Positions 1 through 5,940 are shown, numbered from the stretch's first letter. The stretch: 10,748 nt of DNA from SAR202 cluster bacterium (GCA_009392075.1 VFHG01000102.1:1-10748); one strand, 5' to 3'. Translations and numbers: made by a program. The notes: generated from the letters alone by a model not told the origin.

Positions 1-108
1 CACCAAACCGTCTTTGAAGGCTATGTCCCGGCGGCCATCGATCCCCTGGGCCGGGTCCAGTACGTTTCCACCGGTGAGTAGCAGGTCATAGGCGGGTGCG
101 GTGGTCAT
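1..108 (-). CDS. Amidohydrolase / dihydroorotase-like enzyme, N-terminal fragment (runs off left edge)
   Basis: Only the first 36 codons are present; the gene continues past base 1. The peptide starts MTTAPAYDLLLTGGNVLDP and continues with AQGIDG, RRDIAF and KDG. This is the N-terminal beta-sandwich signature of the cyclic amidohydrolase superfamily (dihydroorotase, hydantoinase, D-aminoacylase relatives), where a 'DLLLxGGxVxDP' strand precedes the metal-binding TIM barrel. The metal ligands lie outside the window, so the substrate cannot be assigned. The start is supported by a purine-rich Shine-Dalgarno sequence (AGAGAGGAG on the minus strand, just above base 108). It lies 23 nt downstream of the 165-aa gene's stop, which suggests it is the last visible member of the minus-strand operon. 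Confidence 0.75.
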   Translation of the reverse strand, partial: MTTAPAYDLLLTGGNVLDPAQGIDGRRDIAFKDGLV

Positions 109-131
109 TGTCTCCTCTCTAAACCGGGTTT

Positions 132-629
132 TTACTCGGGCGCTTCGGAGGGGCTTTCGCCCTCAAGGTTTTCCCAGCCGAGTTCCACGTTTGGTTGTGG
201 TTCTTCGGTGTATTCGATACGCCTGAGCCGCGGGTAGACCAGGACCTTAGGGCTCTCCAAGTCCTGATCCGTGATCTCGTTGGACTCTTCCAGTTCGTTG
301 ATACCCCATTTCTCGATGGCTTCGTCCATCATCTTTTGAACGATCTGGGGAGAACGTCCTTCCAGCCGGCCCAGATGATAAGCGAGGGTGACCGCTAGCT
401 GGTTCTGGGTGATCTGCTCAAAGGCGTCATCGGATTTCAGGTCTCGGGGCATCCCACCCGACTGCTCCAGGAGGTCATCCAGCACCTGGCCCATGATGTC
501 GGTCAGGCCGCCAAGTTCGATCTCGTGCATGTAGCCGGTGAGGTTATCGGTCAATTCGGCGACGCCCTCATCGGGCAGGACGCCGTATATCTCTTCAGGT
601 ATGTGTTCGTGAGTATGTTCGGTGGCCAT
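132..629 (-). CDS. Unrecognised acidic 165-aa protein
   Basis: I do not recognise this family. The 165-residue protein is strongly acidic and has no signal peptide or membrane segment, so it should be cytosolic. Its N-terminus is His/Glu-rich (MATEHTHEHIPEE). The middle (about residues 25-115) looks helical, with regular hydrophobic spacing (LTDIMGQVLDDLLEQ; LAVTLAYHLGRLEGR). The C-terminus is Pro/Glu-rich and probably disordered. The His/Glu start could bind metal, but that is speculation. It lies between the M50 protease gene (67-nt gap) and the amidohydrolase gene (23-nt gap), all on the minus strand, so cotranscription is likely. The coding call rests on the clean ORF, its place in the operon and its non-repetitive composition. 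Confidence 0.7.
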   Translation of the reverse strand: MATEHTHEHIPEEIYGVLPDEGVAELTDNLTGYMHEIELGGLTDIMGQVLDDLLEQSGGMPRDLKSDDAFEQITQNQLAVTLAYHLGRLEGRSPQIVQKMMDEAIEKWGINELEESNEITDQDLESPKVLVYPRLRRIEYTEEPQPNVELGWENLEGESPSEAPE

Positions 630-696
630 ATCAAGGTGTCTCCCAGTCAGGGATGGGCGGGATTCAGTTTATCACGCTGTATCGCTGATAATGCCG

Positions 697-1398
697 TCAA
701 TATCCGGTGGCTGCCGTGGTTAATGTCCGCACGACGGGGCCGATGATTCCCCAAAGAATGCCAAACCCTAGGGCGAAATCAAGCATCACGATGCCCACCA
801 GCACCGCCGGGCCGTTGCGCTGAAGCCTGGCGTAGGCGGCGCCGTGTTCCCGGGGCACTAGGCCCGCCAGGGCCCGCGATCCATCCAGTGGGGCCAACGG
901 GATCAGGTTGAACACGCCCAGAAGCAGATTGAAGAAAATAACCAAGGCCAGAACGTCGGCGGCCCCGTCGCTGAGACCGCCGGTCATCACATGAGCTACG
1001 CGGTCCAAAGATAGTGAGGCCGGCACCAGAAACCCAGTCTTAAACGGGATGGCCAATAAGAACGCAAAGGCCAGGTTGGAGATGGGGCCCGCGACGGCCA
1101 CCAAGGCGGTGTCGGTATGGCCGCGGGACAATTGGCGGGGGTCTACCGGGACGGGCTTGCCCCAGCCGAACCCGGCGACCAACATCATGACAGTGCCACT
1201 CGGGTCCAGATGCCGCATGGGATTGAGGCTCAAGCGGCCCATGCGCCGAGCCGTGTTATCGCCCAAGCTAGTTGCCACCAGGGCGTGGCTAAATTCATGG
1301 ATGGTGACGGCGGTTACCAGAGCAAAGGCAATCAAGACCGCAAGCCGAAAAAAACCCGACGGGTCGTCCGCCAGAAGGTCGTAGGACCCCAGAAGCAT
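697..1398 (-). CDS. M50 site-2-protease-like membrane metalloprotease
   Basis: This 233-aa integral membrane protein belongs to the M50 zinc metalloprotease family, which cleaves substrates within the membrane. The zinc motif HEFSH is at residues 34-38 inside the first hydrophobic segment (about 17-40). The third-ligand motif NLIPLAPLDG is at 164-173, with Asp172 the expected zinc ligand. Between them are the typical 'GRLSLNP...HLDPSGT' stretch (about 54-69), the 'GWGKPVPVDP' loop (79-87) and the 'AGPISNLAFAF' helix (about 103-113). A last hydrophobic segment covers about 194-220. It has no PDZ domain, matching the compact bacterial 'site-2 protease family protein' group of roughly 200-240 aa rather than RseP. 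It ends with TGA, showing TGA is a real stop in this genome. It sits 37 nt after the 257-aa gene. No strong Shine-Dalgarno is visible. The substrate is unknown. Confidence 0.9.
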   Translation of the reverse strand: MLLGSYDLLADDPSGFFRLAVLIAFALVTAVTIHEFSHALVATSLGDNTARRMGRLSLNPMRHLDPSGTVMMLVAGFGWGKPVPVDPRQLSRGHTDTALVAVAGPISNLAFAFLLAIPFKTGFLVPASLSLDRVAHVMTGGLSDGAADVLALVIFFNLLLGVFNLIPLAPLDGSRALAGLVPREHGAAYARLQRNGPAVLVGIVMLDFALGFGILWGIIGPVVRTLTTAATGY

Positions 1399-1435
1399 GG
1401 GTTAGGCCTGCGCCTTGTTCTCAAGCACGGCCAGG

Positions 1436-2209
1436 TTACTCGTCGTCCTCATCCGGCTCGGGAGCCGCTTCCTCGCGCTGAGACGAGTAGGCCACGCCAG
1501 GCAGGATGGCATTGGACTTACCGGACTTCTCAGAGCCGGGCTTGGGCATCTCCATCAGGGTCTTCTTAAATGACTCCAATATTTCCTTGCCCACGGAAAC
1601 ATCCAGCACCAGCCCATTGATCCCGGCAGTGCGCAAGACTTTCAGATCCTCGGCGGAAGGCGGCTCGGTTATCTCGGCAAAGAGATATTTGCCCAGACGG
1701 CCGCTGATGCGGGAAACCTTGGCCAGGTCGTCCAGGGTCCATGAGGACGAGGCGCCGGGCAGGGGAAACAGCACTGCGTCCACTGGCAGGGCGTTGATGT
1801 CACGCAGGTCTTCGATATCCATGTCGGCTTCAATGCACAGCACTGTGGCGGAATCCTCGGACGAGACAGCGCCGAGAGAGGTGCCCTTCATCTGGAAGGC
1901 CAGCACACCGCTGCCTCCTTCCTCATAGGCTTTGGCGTCCTCAGCGCTCAGGGCATCGGTCCTGATCCCCCAAATGGTATCGGACAGCGCATCTTTCAGA
2001 TCGGCGGCTTGGTCCGGGCCTTTCAATCCGGAGATAATTATGCCGTCCGGAGAGACTTCGTTGGCCGTGGCTGCGCCTGACTTGTGACTGCCGGAAACCT
2101 GGACGATCAGGGCCAGGCCGGGGGTCTTCTCAGCCCTGGCGGGTCCAAAACCCATGCGTGCCGGGGCTCCTTCTAAAATCTCTTCGATGCGGTCGATAAA
2201 TTTACTCAT
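1436..2209 (-). CDS. Unrecognised 257-aa cytosolic protein, possibly TIM-barrel-like, acidic tail
   Basis: I cannot place this protein in a named family. It is 257 aa with no signal peptide or membrane segment. Several short hydrophobic strands are each followed by helix-like charged stretches (PDGIIISGLKGPDQAADL; AVLFPLPG; YLFAEITEPPSAEDLKVL; GINGLVLDVSVG). This alternating pattern, and 'LRTAGINGLVLDV' near residues 195-207, recalls beta/alpha-barrel proteins, but I see no catalytic motif. The last dozen residues are almost all acidic (PEPDEDDE end) and probably disordered. It is the first gene of the minus-strand cluster, 37 nt ahead of the M50 protease. It could be a partner or substrate of that protease, but only gene order supports this. 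Confidence 0.75.
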   Translation of the reverse strand: MSKFIDRIEEILEGAPARMGFGPARAEKTPGLALIVQVSGSHKSGAATANEVSPDGIIISGLKGPDQAADLKDALSDTIWGIRTDALSAEDAKAYEEGGSGVLAFQMKGTSLGAVSSEDSATVLCIEADMDIEDLRDINALPVDAVLFPLPGASSSWTLDDLAKVSRISGRLGKYLFAEITEPPSAEDLKVLRTAGINGLVLDVSVGKEILESFKKTLMEMPKPGSEKSGKSNAILPGVAYSSQREEAAPEPDEDDE

Positions 2210-2211
2210 TT

Positions 2212-2311
2212 AACCCAGTCCATAAAGTTTAGCCCATGGTTTAGGCAACCCAGTATCACAACTGGGAAGATTTTGGTTGATCCCGAAAGAGCGGTTGAGG
2301 CGCAAAACCGC
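2212..2311. promoter_or_regulatory. Structured 5' leader of the minus-strand operon (two hairpins, repeated AACCCAGT)
   Basis: Between the minus-strand operon start and its candidate -10 box are two exact inverted repeats: CCCAGT (2249-2254) with ACTGGG (2261-2266), loop 6 nt; and GCGGTT (2291-2296) with AACCGC (2306-2311), loop 9 nt. The octamer AACCCAGT occurs at 2212-2219 and again at 2247-2254, 35 bp apart start to start. These may be RNA hairpins in the leader or protein-binding half-sites. Neither hairpin has an adjacent U-run of the type expected of a terminator in the minus direction. No known riboswitch class is recognised. Confidence 0.35.
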
Positions 2312-2333
2312 ACCGTAGTCACGCTCCCGGCTG

Positions 2334-2341
2334 ATTATACT
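2334..2341. promoter_or_regulatory. Overlapping divergent -10 boxes
   Basis: The stretch at 2334-2339 reads TATAAT on the minus strand (perfect -10 consensus for the minus-strand operon). The overlapping 2336-2341 reads TATACT on the plus strand (5 of 6). A weak minus -35 (CTGCCC, 18-nt spacer, at 2358-2363) is present; no convincing plus-strand -35 was found. Starting near 2327, the minus transcript would carry a leader of about 120 nt. The position, between two divergent gene sets, fits a shared promoter region. Confidence 0.35.
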
Positions 2342-2381
2342 CTATAGACGAATGCACGGGCAGTCCTAACCGCTGGATATT

Positions 2382-2403
2382 CTGTACCCTAGATAGGGTA
2401 CAG
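2382..2403. promoter_or_regulatory. 22-bp perfect dyad, candidate operator
   Basis: CTGTACCCTA (2382-2391), a GA centre, then TAGGGTACAG (2394-2403) form a perfect 10+2+10 inverted repeat. It lies 77 bp before the 49-aa gene's start and about 43 bp from the divergent -10 boxes. Neither strand has a T-run after it, so a Rho-independent terminator is unlikely. A dyad of this length with a short centre is typical of the binding site of a dimeric regulator (e.g. GntR/TetR/MarR type). No regulator gene is in the window, so the cognate protein is unknown. Confidence 0.5.
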
Positions 2404-2480
2404 CACCAGTTCTGACAGGACCGCATCCAACCAGCCGGCCGTAGTCTCGGTGCTGGCGTTGGAATAACCTGGGAGAAAGC

Positions 2481-2630
2481 ATGGCGATCGAAAAGCTGGA
2501 CCTGATCAAGAACCCGGAGACGGCGCCTTTCTCCAAACTGAAGTACCTCAAATGGACGGAGGAAGACGAGGTTACCGAGTTCTTCAATCGCATGTTCCAT
2601 CTGAACGTGGCGGCGCGGGAGACCGGATAG
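2481..2630 (+). CDS. Small 49-aa protein upstream of the selenoprotein gene
   Basis: ATG at 2481 follows a good Shine-Dalgarno sequence (GGGAG at 2471-2475) and opens a 49-codon frame ending in TAG at 2628-2630. The peptide (MAIEKLDLIKNPETAPFSKL, then YLKWTEEDEVTEFFNRMFH, then LNVAARETG) is charged and amphipathic with aromatic residues, and has no membrane segment or signal peptide. I do not recognise a family. It stops 20 nt before the PrdB-like gene's ATG, which itself lacks a Shine-Dalgarno, so the two are probably translationally coupled. It may be a small subunit or accessory peptide of the selenoprotein. The ribosome binding site, spacing and protein-like composition argue that it is real, but conservation was not tested. 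Confidence 0.6.
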   Translation: MAIEKLDLIKNPETAPFSKLKYLKWTEEDEVTEFFNRMFHLNVAARETG

Positions 2631-2650
2631 CGGCCAAAGTCGCCCGTCCC

Positions 2651-3379
2651 ATGACCTTCGATGACACCCCTTGGTCGCCTTTGAAGAAACAATTGTCTAA
2701 ATCGAAGGTGGCGGTCTTAACCACCGGTGGCATCTACGTTGCGGGCCAGGAGCCATTCGATACCGATGGAGACTGGAGCTACCGGGAGATTCCCTTGGAC
2801 ACACCTCTGGAGCAGTTGCGGGTGGCCCACACTCGCTATGACACCATCGGCGTTGCGGAGGATGTGGACTCGGTATTGGCCATGCACCGGCTGTTGGAAC
2901 TGGAGGCCGAGGGCTTGGTGGGTGAGGCCCAAACACCGACCTACAGCTTCATGGGCTACATCCCCGACCCATCCGGCTTGATGGAAGTAACAGGCCCGGA
3001 AGTCGCTGGGCGGCTCAAAGAAGACGGGGTGGACGGGGTGGTGATCGGAACGACTTGACCCATCTGCCATCAGTCCGGCGGACTGTTAGCTAGGGCCATC
3101 GAATCGGCCGGCATCCCCACCGTTGTGCTCATGGTCGACCGCACCAGGGCCGAGACATTGTCGGTACCCCGCGGGTTGGTGCTGCGGTTCCCCTTTGGCC
3201 GTCCGTTCGGAGCGCCAGGCAAACCGAACCAGCAGCGGGTGGTGTTGGAAGACGCCCTGACCTTGCTCGGCTCAGCCCGCGAGCCTGGGGAGATCCGCAC
3301 CGCGCCCTACCGCTGGCGGCGGGAAGACTACGTCCGCATATTGGCCGAGCGTCATGGTGGATCTTCGGCGGGCATATAG
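2651..3379 (+). CDS. PrdB/GrdB-family selenoprotein with in-frame TGA = selenocysteine
   Basis: A single frame runs from ATG 2651 to TAG 3377-3379 (242 residues), interrupted only by TGA at 3056-3058 (residue 136). Family features lie on both sides. Before it are FDDTPWSPL, KSKVAVLTTGGIY, PLEQLRVAHTRYD, TYSFMGYIPDP and LKEDGVDGVVIGTT. After it are PICHQSGGLLARAIESAGIPT, RFPFGRPFGAPG and a closing YRWRRED. The TGA therefore gives U-P-I-C, the UxxC redox motif of the selenoprotein B family (D-proline reductase PrdB, glycine/sarcosine/betaine reductase B subunit). The length matches the short PrdB form (about 240 aa), not full GrdB (about 430 aa). Characterised members use Sec for reductive cleavage of proline or glycine with a pyruvoyl partner (PrdA or the Grd complex); none is visible here, so the substrate is open. 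The 2651 start is chosen because homology begins near residue 4. A longer in-frame ATG at 2552 overlaps the 49-aa gene and adds low-complexity sequence. A conventional caller would split this gene or call it a pseudogene. Confidence 0.85.
3059..3095 (+). promoter_or_regulatory. Candidate bacterial SECIS stem-loop
   Basis: Immediately after the TGA, CAGTCC (3071-3076) and GGACTG (3080-3085) form a perfect 6-bp stem closing a GGC loop (3077-3079). The loop starts after 18 intervening nucleotides and has G in its first two positions. Both properties match the known bacterial SECIS layout (apical loop roughly 16-37 nt from UGA, early loop G), which SelB uses to insert Sec. Further pairs can extend the base with internal loops: G3066-C3090, C3067-G3089, A3069-U3087, and CCC 3059-3061 with GGG 3093-3095. 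Folding was done by eye, without energy calculation. Confidence 0.55.
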
Positions 3380-3439
3380 GCCCCTTTTACAGCGTAGGCC
3401 ACCCGCACACCGACACCTGCCGTACTCTCGCGCCTGTCG

Positions 3440-3469
3440 TTGCCCGCTTTCATCGGGTTACCGTATAAT
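3440..3469 (+). promoter_or_regulatory. Sigma-70-type promoter for coaX-coaBC
   Basis: A perfect -10 box TATAAT (3464-3469) is preceded by TTGCCC (3440-3445, 4 of 6 matches to TTGACA) with an 18-nt spacer. Transcription would start near 3476, about 50 nt before the coaX ATG at 3526. This separates the CoA genes from the selenoprotein gene, which ends at 3379; no clear terminator lies between them. Confidence 0.6.
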
Positions 3470-3525
3470 TACGTCCACATCATATCGCTGGGAAACCAGT
3501 AATTATCTCTGGAATAATTCAACAG

Positions 3526-4311
3526 ATGCTCTTAGCTGTCGACATAGGCAATAGTATGGTCAACCTGGGCGTTTTTGATGGGGAACGTCTGGTGGCCAAC
3601 CTGCGGGTTTCGACAGACGCTAGGAAGTCGGCCGACGAATACGGACTTACCCTACGTGACCTTCTGGTTTTGAACGGAATCGACCCTTCAGGAATCACCG
3701 ATGTTTGTATGTGCAGCGTTGTACCGCCTCTGACCGGGATCTTCGAAGAGTTGATGCAGACCTATTTCAAGGTCAACGCTCTGACGGTCACGGCCGGCGT
3801 CAAGACCGGCCTTCAGATCAGTTACGACAACCCGCGAGATGTTGGAGCCGACCGTATCGTGGATGCCGTAGCGGCCATCGAGCTTTACGGCCAACCGACA
3901 ATCATCGTGGACTTCGGCACTGCCACGGTATTTGACGCCGTCTCCAAGGACGGAGTATATCTCGGCGGCGCGATCTCGCCCGGTATGAATGTCGCGGCCG
4001 AGGCGTTGTATCTAAACACGTCACAACTGCGCCGTGTCGAATTGGTAGCCCCGGAGTCGCCCATCGGCCAAAACACCACCGAGGCTTTGCAATCGGGCTT
4101 GGTGCTGGGCTACGCGGGTCTGGTCACCGGCATGGTCGCCCGTTTCAAGAAGGAACTTGGGGACGAAGCCAAGGTGATCGGAACCGGGGGACTCGCGGAT
4201 ACCATCGCTGGAGTAGCTGAAGTCTTTGACGCCATCAATCCGGACCTGACTCTCATCGGGCTACGGCTGATCTACTGCAAGAACCCGCCACCGCCCAAGG
4301 TATTGGACTGA
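3526..4311 (+). CDS. coaX: Type III pantothenate kinase CoaX
   Basis: This enzyme phosphorylates pantothenate to 4'-phosphopantothenate, the first step of CoA synthesis, in the cytosol. Its 261 residues fit the CoaX family (about 250-265 aa) of the ASKHA fold. Visible motifs are the phosphate-1 loop DIGNSMVNLGVFDG (6-19, Asp6), CSVVPPLT (63-70), the substrate/dimer motif NPRDVGADRIVDA (102-114, with conserved Asp109), phosphate-2 DFGTATVFD (129-137), GGAISPGM (147-154) and a late TGGLADTI (adenosine-side loop). CoaX enzymes characteristically need a monovalent cation and resist CoA feedback; this is family knowledge, not seen here. Only a weak Shine-Dalgarno precedes the ATG. TGA ends the gene 4 nt before coaBC, so the two are cotranscribed. 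Confidence 0.95.
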   Translation: MLLAVDIGNSMVNLGVFDGERLVANLRVSTDARKSADEYGLTLRDLLVLNGIDPSGITDVCMCSVVPPLTGIFEELMQTYFKVNALTVTAGVKTGLQISYDNPRDVGADRIVDAVAAIELYGQPTIIVDFGTATVFDAVSKDGVYLGGAISPGMNVAAEALYLNTSQLRRVELVAPESPIGQNTTEALQSGLVLGYAGLVTGMVARFKKELGDEAKVIGTGGLADTIAGVAEVFDAINPDLTLIGLRLIYCKNPPPPKVLD

Positions 4312-4315
4312 TCCC

Positions 4316-5512
4316 ATGGCTGGACCGCTAGCGGACAAACATGTCGTCCTGGGCGTAACCGGGAGCATCGCCTGCTACAAGGCGCTGGACTTGGCCAGCA
4401 AGCTCATGCAGGCAGGCGCATTGGTGGACACCATCATGAGTTATGGGGCCACTCAGTTCGTCACGCCCCTGGCCTTCCGCAGCCTCACCCACCGGGTGGT
4501 AGTGACCGACACCTTCGACCCCGACTCCGAATACAGCGTTGAGCACGTGGCCCTGGCGCACCAGGCAGACGTGATTGTTGTCGCCCCGGCCACGGTCCAC
4601 TGCATCGCCAAGCTGGCCTTAGGTTTGGCCGACGACCCCTTGACCACCACCATCGTGGCCGCCAAGTGCCCGTTGGTCGTCGCACCGGCCATGGACGGCA
4701 ACATGTTCGACCACCCAGCCACGCAGGCCAATTTGGCCACCTTGAAAGAACGTGGCGCGGTCATCGCCGGGCCTGGAATAGGCAGGCTGGCCTCGGGTTT
4801 GTCAGGCGTGGGCCGGTTGCTGGAGACGCCCGAACTGTTGGGGCATATCTCCTACGCCATGGGAAAAGGCGGCGACCTTGCCGGTAGGACCGTTGTGGTT
4901 AGCGCCGGTGGCACCGTGGAACCTATCGACCCGGTGCGGGTCATCACCAACCATTCCTCAGGCAAGATGGGCTACGCTCTGGCCGAGGCCGCTCGCGACC
5001 GGGGGGCTGACGTTGTGCTGGTCACGGCGCCGACCAGTCTGGCAGACCCCGCGCTGGTGAAAGTGGTCCAAGTGCGGACCGCGGAGGAGATGGGTCAGGC
5101 CATCCAAGAACATGTCACCAAGGCCGATGCTTTGGTCATGGCGGCCGCCGTGGCCGATTACCGGCCCAAAGAAACCGCCGGCCAGAAGATCAAGAAGGCA
5201 GACGACGACCTGAACATCTCTCTGGCCAAGACCACGGACATCCTCAAGTCGGCCAAGGGCAATTTTGTGCGGGTGGGGTTCGCCGCCGAGAGCCAAAACC
5301 TAGTGGAGAACGCCAAAGCCAAAGTCGGCAGCAAGAACCTAGACCTGATCGCGGCCAACGACATCACCGCCGAGGGCAGCGGATTCGGCTCGGACACCAA
5401 CAAGGTCACTCTCATAGACCGGGACCTAGTTGTTGAGGAGCTACCCCTGCTGAGCAAATACGAAGTCAGTAACCGGATCTTGGACCGCGTGAAGGGGTTG
5501 TTCAAGGACTAA
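4316..5512 (+). CDS. coaBC: Bifunctional phosphopantothenoylcysteine decarboxylase / phosphopantothenate-cysteine ligase CoaBC
   Basis: This bifunctional enzyme joins cysteine to 4'-phosphopantothenate (CoaB) and decarboxylates the product to 4'-phosphopantetheine (CoaC, FMN-dependent). At 398 aa it is full length. The N-terminal flavoprotein half has GVTGSIACYKAL (13-24), catalytic His77 in SVEHVAL, APATVHCIAKLALGLADD (90-107) and PAMDGNM (124-130). The ligase half has SAGGTVEPIDPVRVITNHSSG (196-216, with Asn212), MAAAVADYRP (275-284), Lys291 in KIKK and AANDI. These residues sit +2 from E. coli Dfp His75, Asn210 and Lys289. By the same offset, E. coli Asn125 is Asp127 and Cys158 is Ser160 here, so two of three classic decarboxylase residues differ, probably as a natural lineage variant. 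It follows coaX by 4 nt, an operon that provides CoA-pathway steps 1-3. A hairpin follows at 5545-5572. Confidence 0.95.
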   Translation: MAGPLADKHVVLGVTGSIACYKALDLASKLMQAGALVDTIMSYGATQFVTPLAFRSLTHRVVVTDTFDPDSEYSVEHVALAHQADVIVVAPATVHCIAKLALGLADDPLTTTIVAAKCPLVVAPAMDGNMFDHPATQANLATLKERGAVIAGPGIGRLASGLSGVGRLLETPELLGHISYAMGKGGDLAGRTVVVSAGGTVEPIDPVRVITNHSSGKMGYALAEAARDRGADVVLVTAPTSLADPALVKVVQVRTAEEMGQAIQEHVTKADALVMAAAVADYRPKETAGQKIKKADDDLNISLAKTTDILKSAKGNFVRVGFAAESQNLVENAKAKVGSKNLDLIAANDITAEGSGFGSDTNKVTLIDRDLVVEELPLLSKYEVSNRILDRVKGLFKD

Positions 5513-5544
5513 GGATCACCGCGTAGGTTGGGTAAGAAAAAGGT

Positions 5545-5572
5545 AGGGCATACCGATTGATCGGTATGCCCT
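5545..5572. terminator. Strong hairpin after coaBC, possibly a two-way terminator
   Basis: AGGGCATACCGA (5545-5556) and TCGGTATGCCCT (5561-5572) form a perfect 12-bp stem with a TTGA loop, 32 nt after the coaBC stop. Plus-strand transcripts are followed by only a short T-poor tail. On the minus strand the hairpin is followed by a CCTTTTTCTT tract (5535-5543), so as a Rho-independent terminator it fits minus-strand readthrough from the LLM gene at least as well. Confidence 0.65.
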
Positions 5573-5940
5573 TACTGATCTACGCCGCCGTAGCTATCGT
5601 AGGCCTGGAACCCTAGTCGCCAGCTCCGACCGGAGATGATAAGTGAACAGGCAATCCATCTTCTTCCTGAAAACCGATGCGTTCCCACAGACACTTGAGT
5701 GGACGAGGCGCCCATCAGTTATAATCGCCCATCAATCTCATGGTCGCGGGCACCAGCAGCGCCCGCACGAGGGAGAGCCTAAGGAGGCGAAGGAGTTCGC
5801 GAGCGTGTTTTTGGCGGGTAAAGGTTGATGTAAAGCCATTAGCGCCACTGCTTCACAGATACCCTGATCTATCAGAATCCGTTACCCTCACCCCCCTCTC
5901 CCTTGCGATAGAGAGGAGGTGTTCCCGCTCTGCTTGTTCG
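5573..5940. other. Gene-free intergenic stretch with several small hairpins
   Basis: No convincing gene was found here; the short frames are Arg/His-rich with no ribosome binding site. Visible structures are CTACG/CGTAG (5580-5593), CTCCG-AC-CGGAG (5624-5635), GCGGGC (5746-5751) with GCCCGC (5761-5766), and CCTCTC (5895-5900) with GAGAGG (5911-5916) inside a 'CCCTCACCCCCCTCTCCC' tract that resembles dispersed intergenic repeats. A TATAAT at 5720-5725 has a poor -35 (TTGAGT, 19-nt spacer), so a small RNA is conceivable but weakly supported. No tRNA-like cloverleaf was seen. Confidence 0.4.

Noticed and set aside
1049..1569. Plus-strand open frames opposite the M50 protease gene
   Set aside because: They are mirror frames of a gene with clear family motifs, and their translations have no family features.
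2552..2650. Longer in-frame N-terminus for the selenoprotein (ATG at 2552)
   Set aside because: It overlaps most of the 49-aa gene, adds Gly/Arg-rich sequence unlike the family and has no Shine-Dalgarno; family similarity starts just after the ATG at 2651.
2319..2692. Minus-strand open frames opposite the 49-aa gene and promoter region
   Set aside because: They are antisense to a better-supported gene and to the dyad, with no ribosome binding site and no recognisable protein features.
3056..3058. TGA as a nonsense mutation making a pseudogene, or TGA read as Trp
   Set aside because: The frame stays open and homologous on both sides, the codon sits exactly at a UxxC motif, a SECIS-like stem follows, and other genes here end normally in TGA. 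A mutation cannot be fully excluded without homologues.
3443..3457. CCCG/CGGG inverted repeat as a terminator of the selenoprotein operon
   Set aside because: Only 4 bp, no T-run, and it lies within the coaX promoter spacer.
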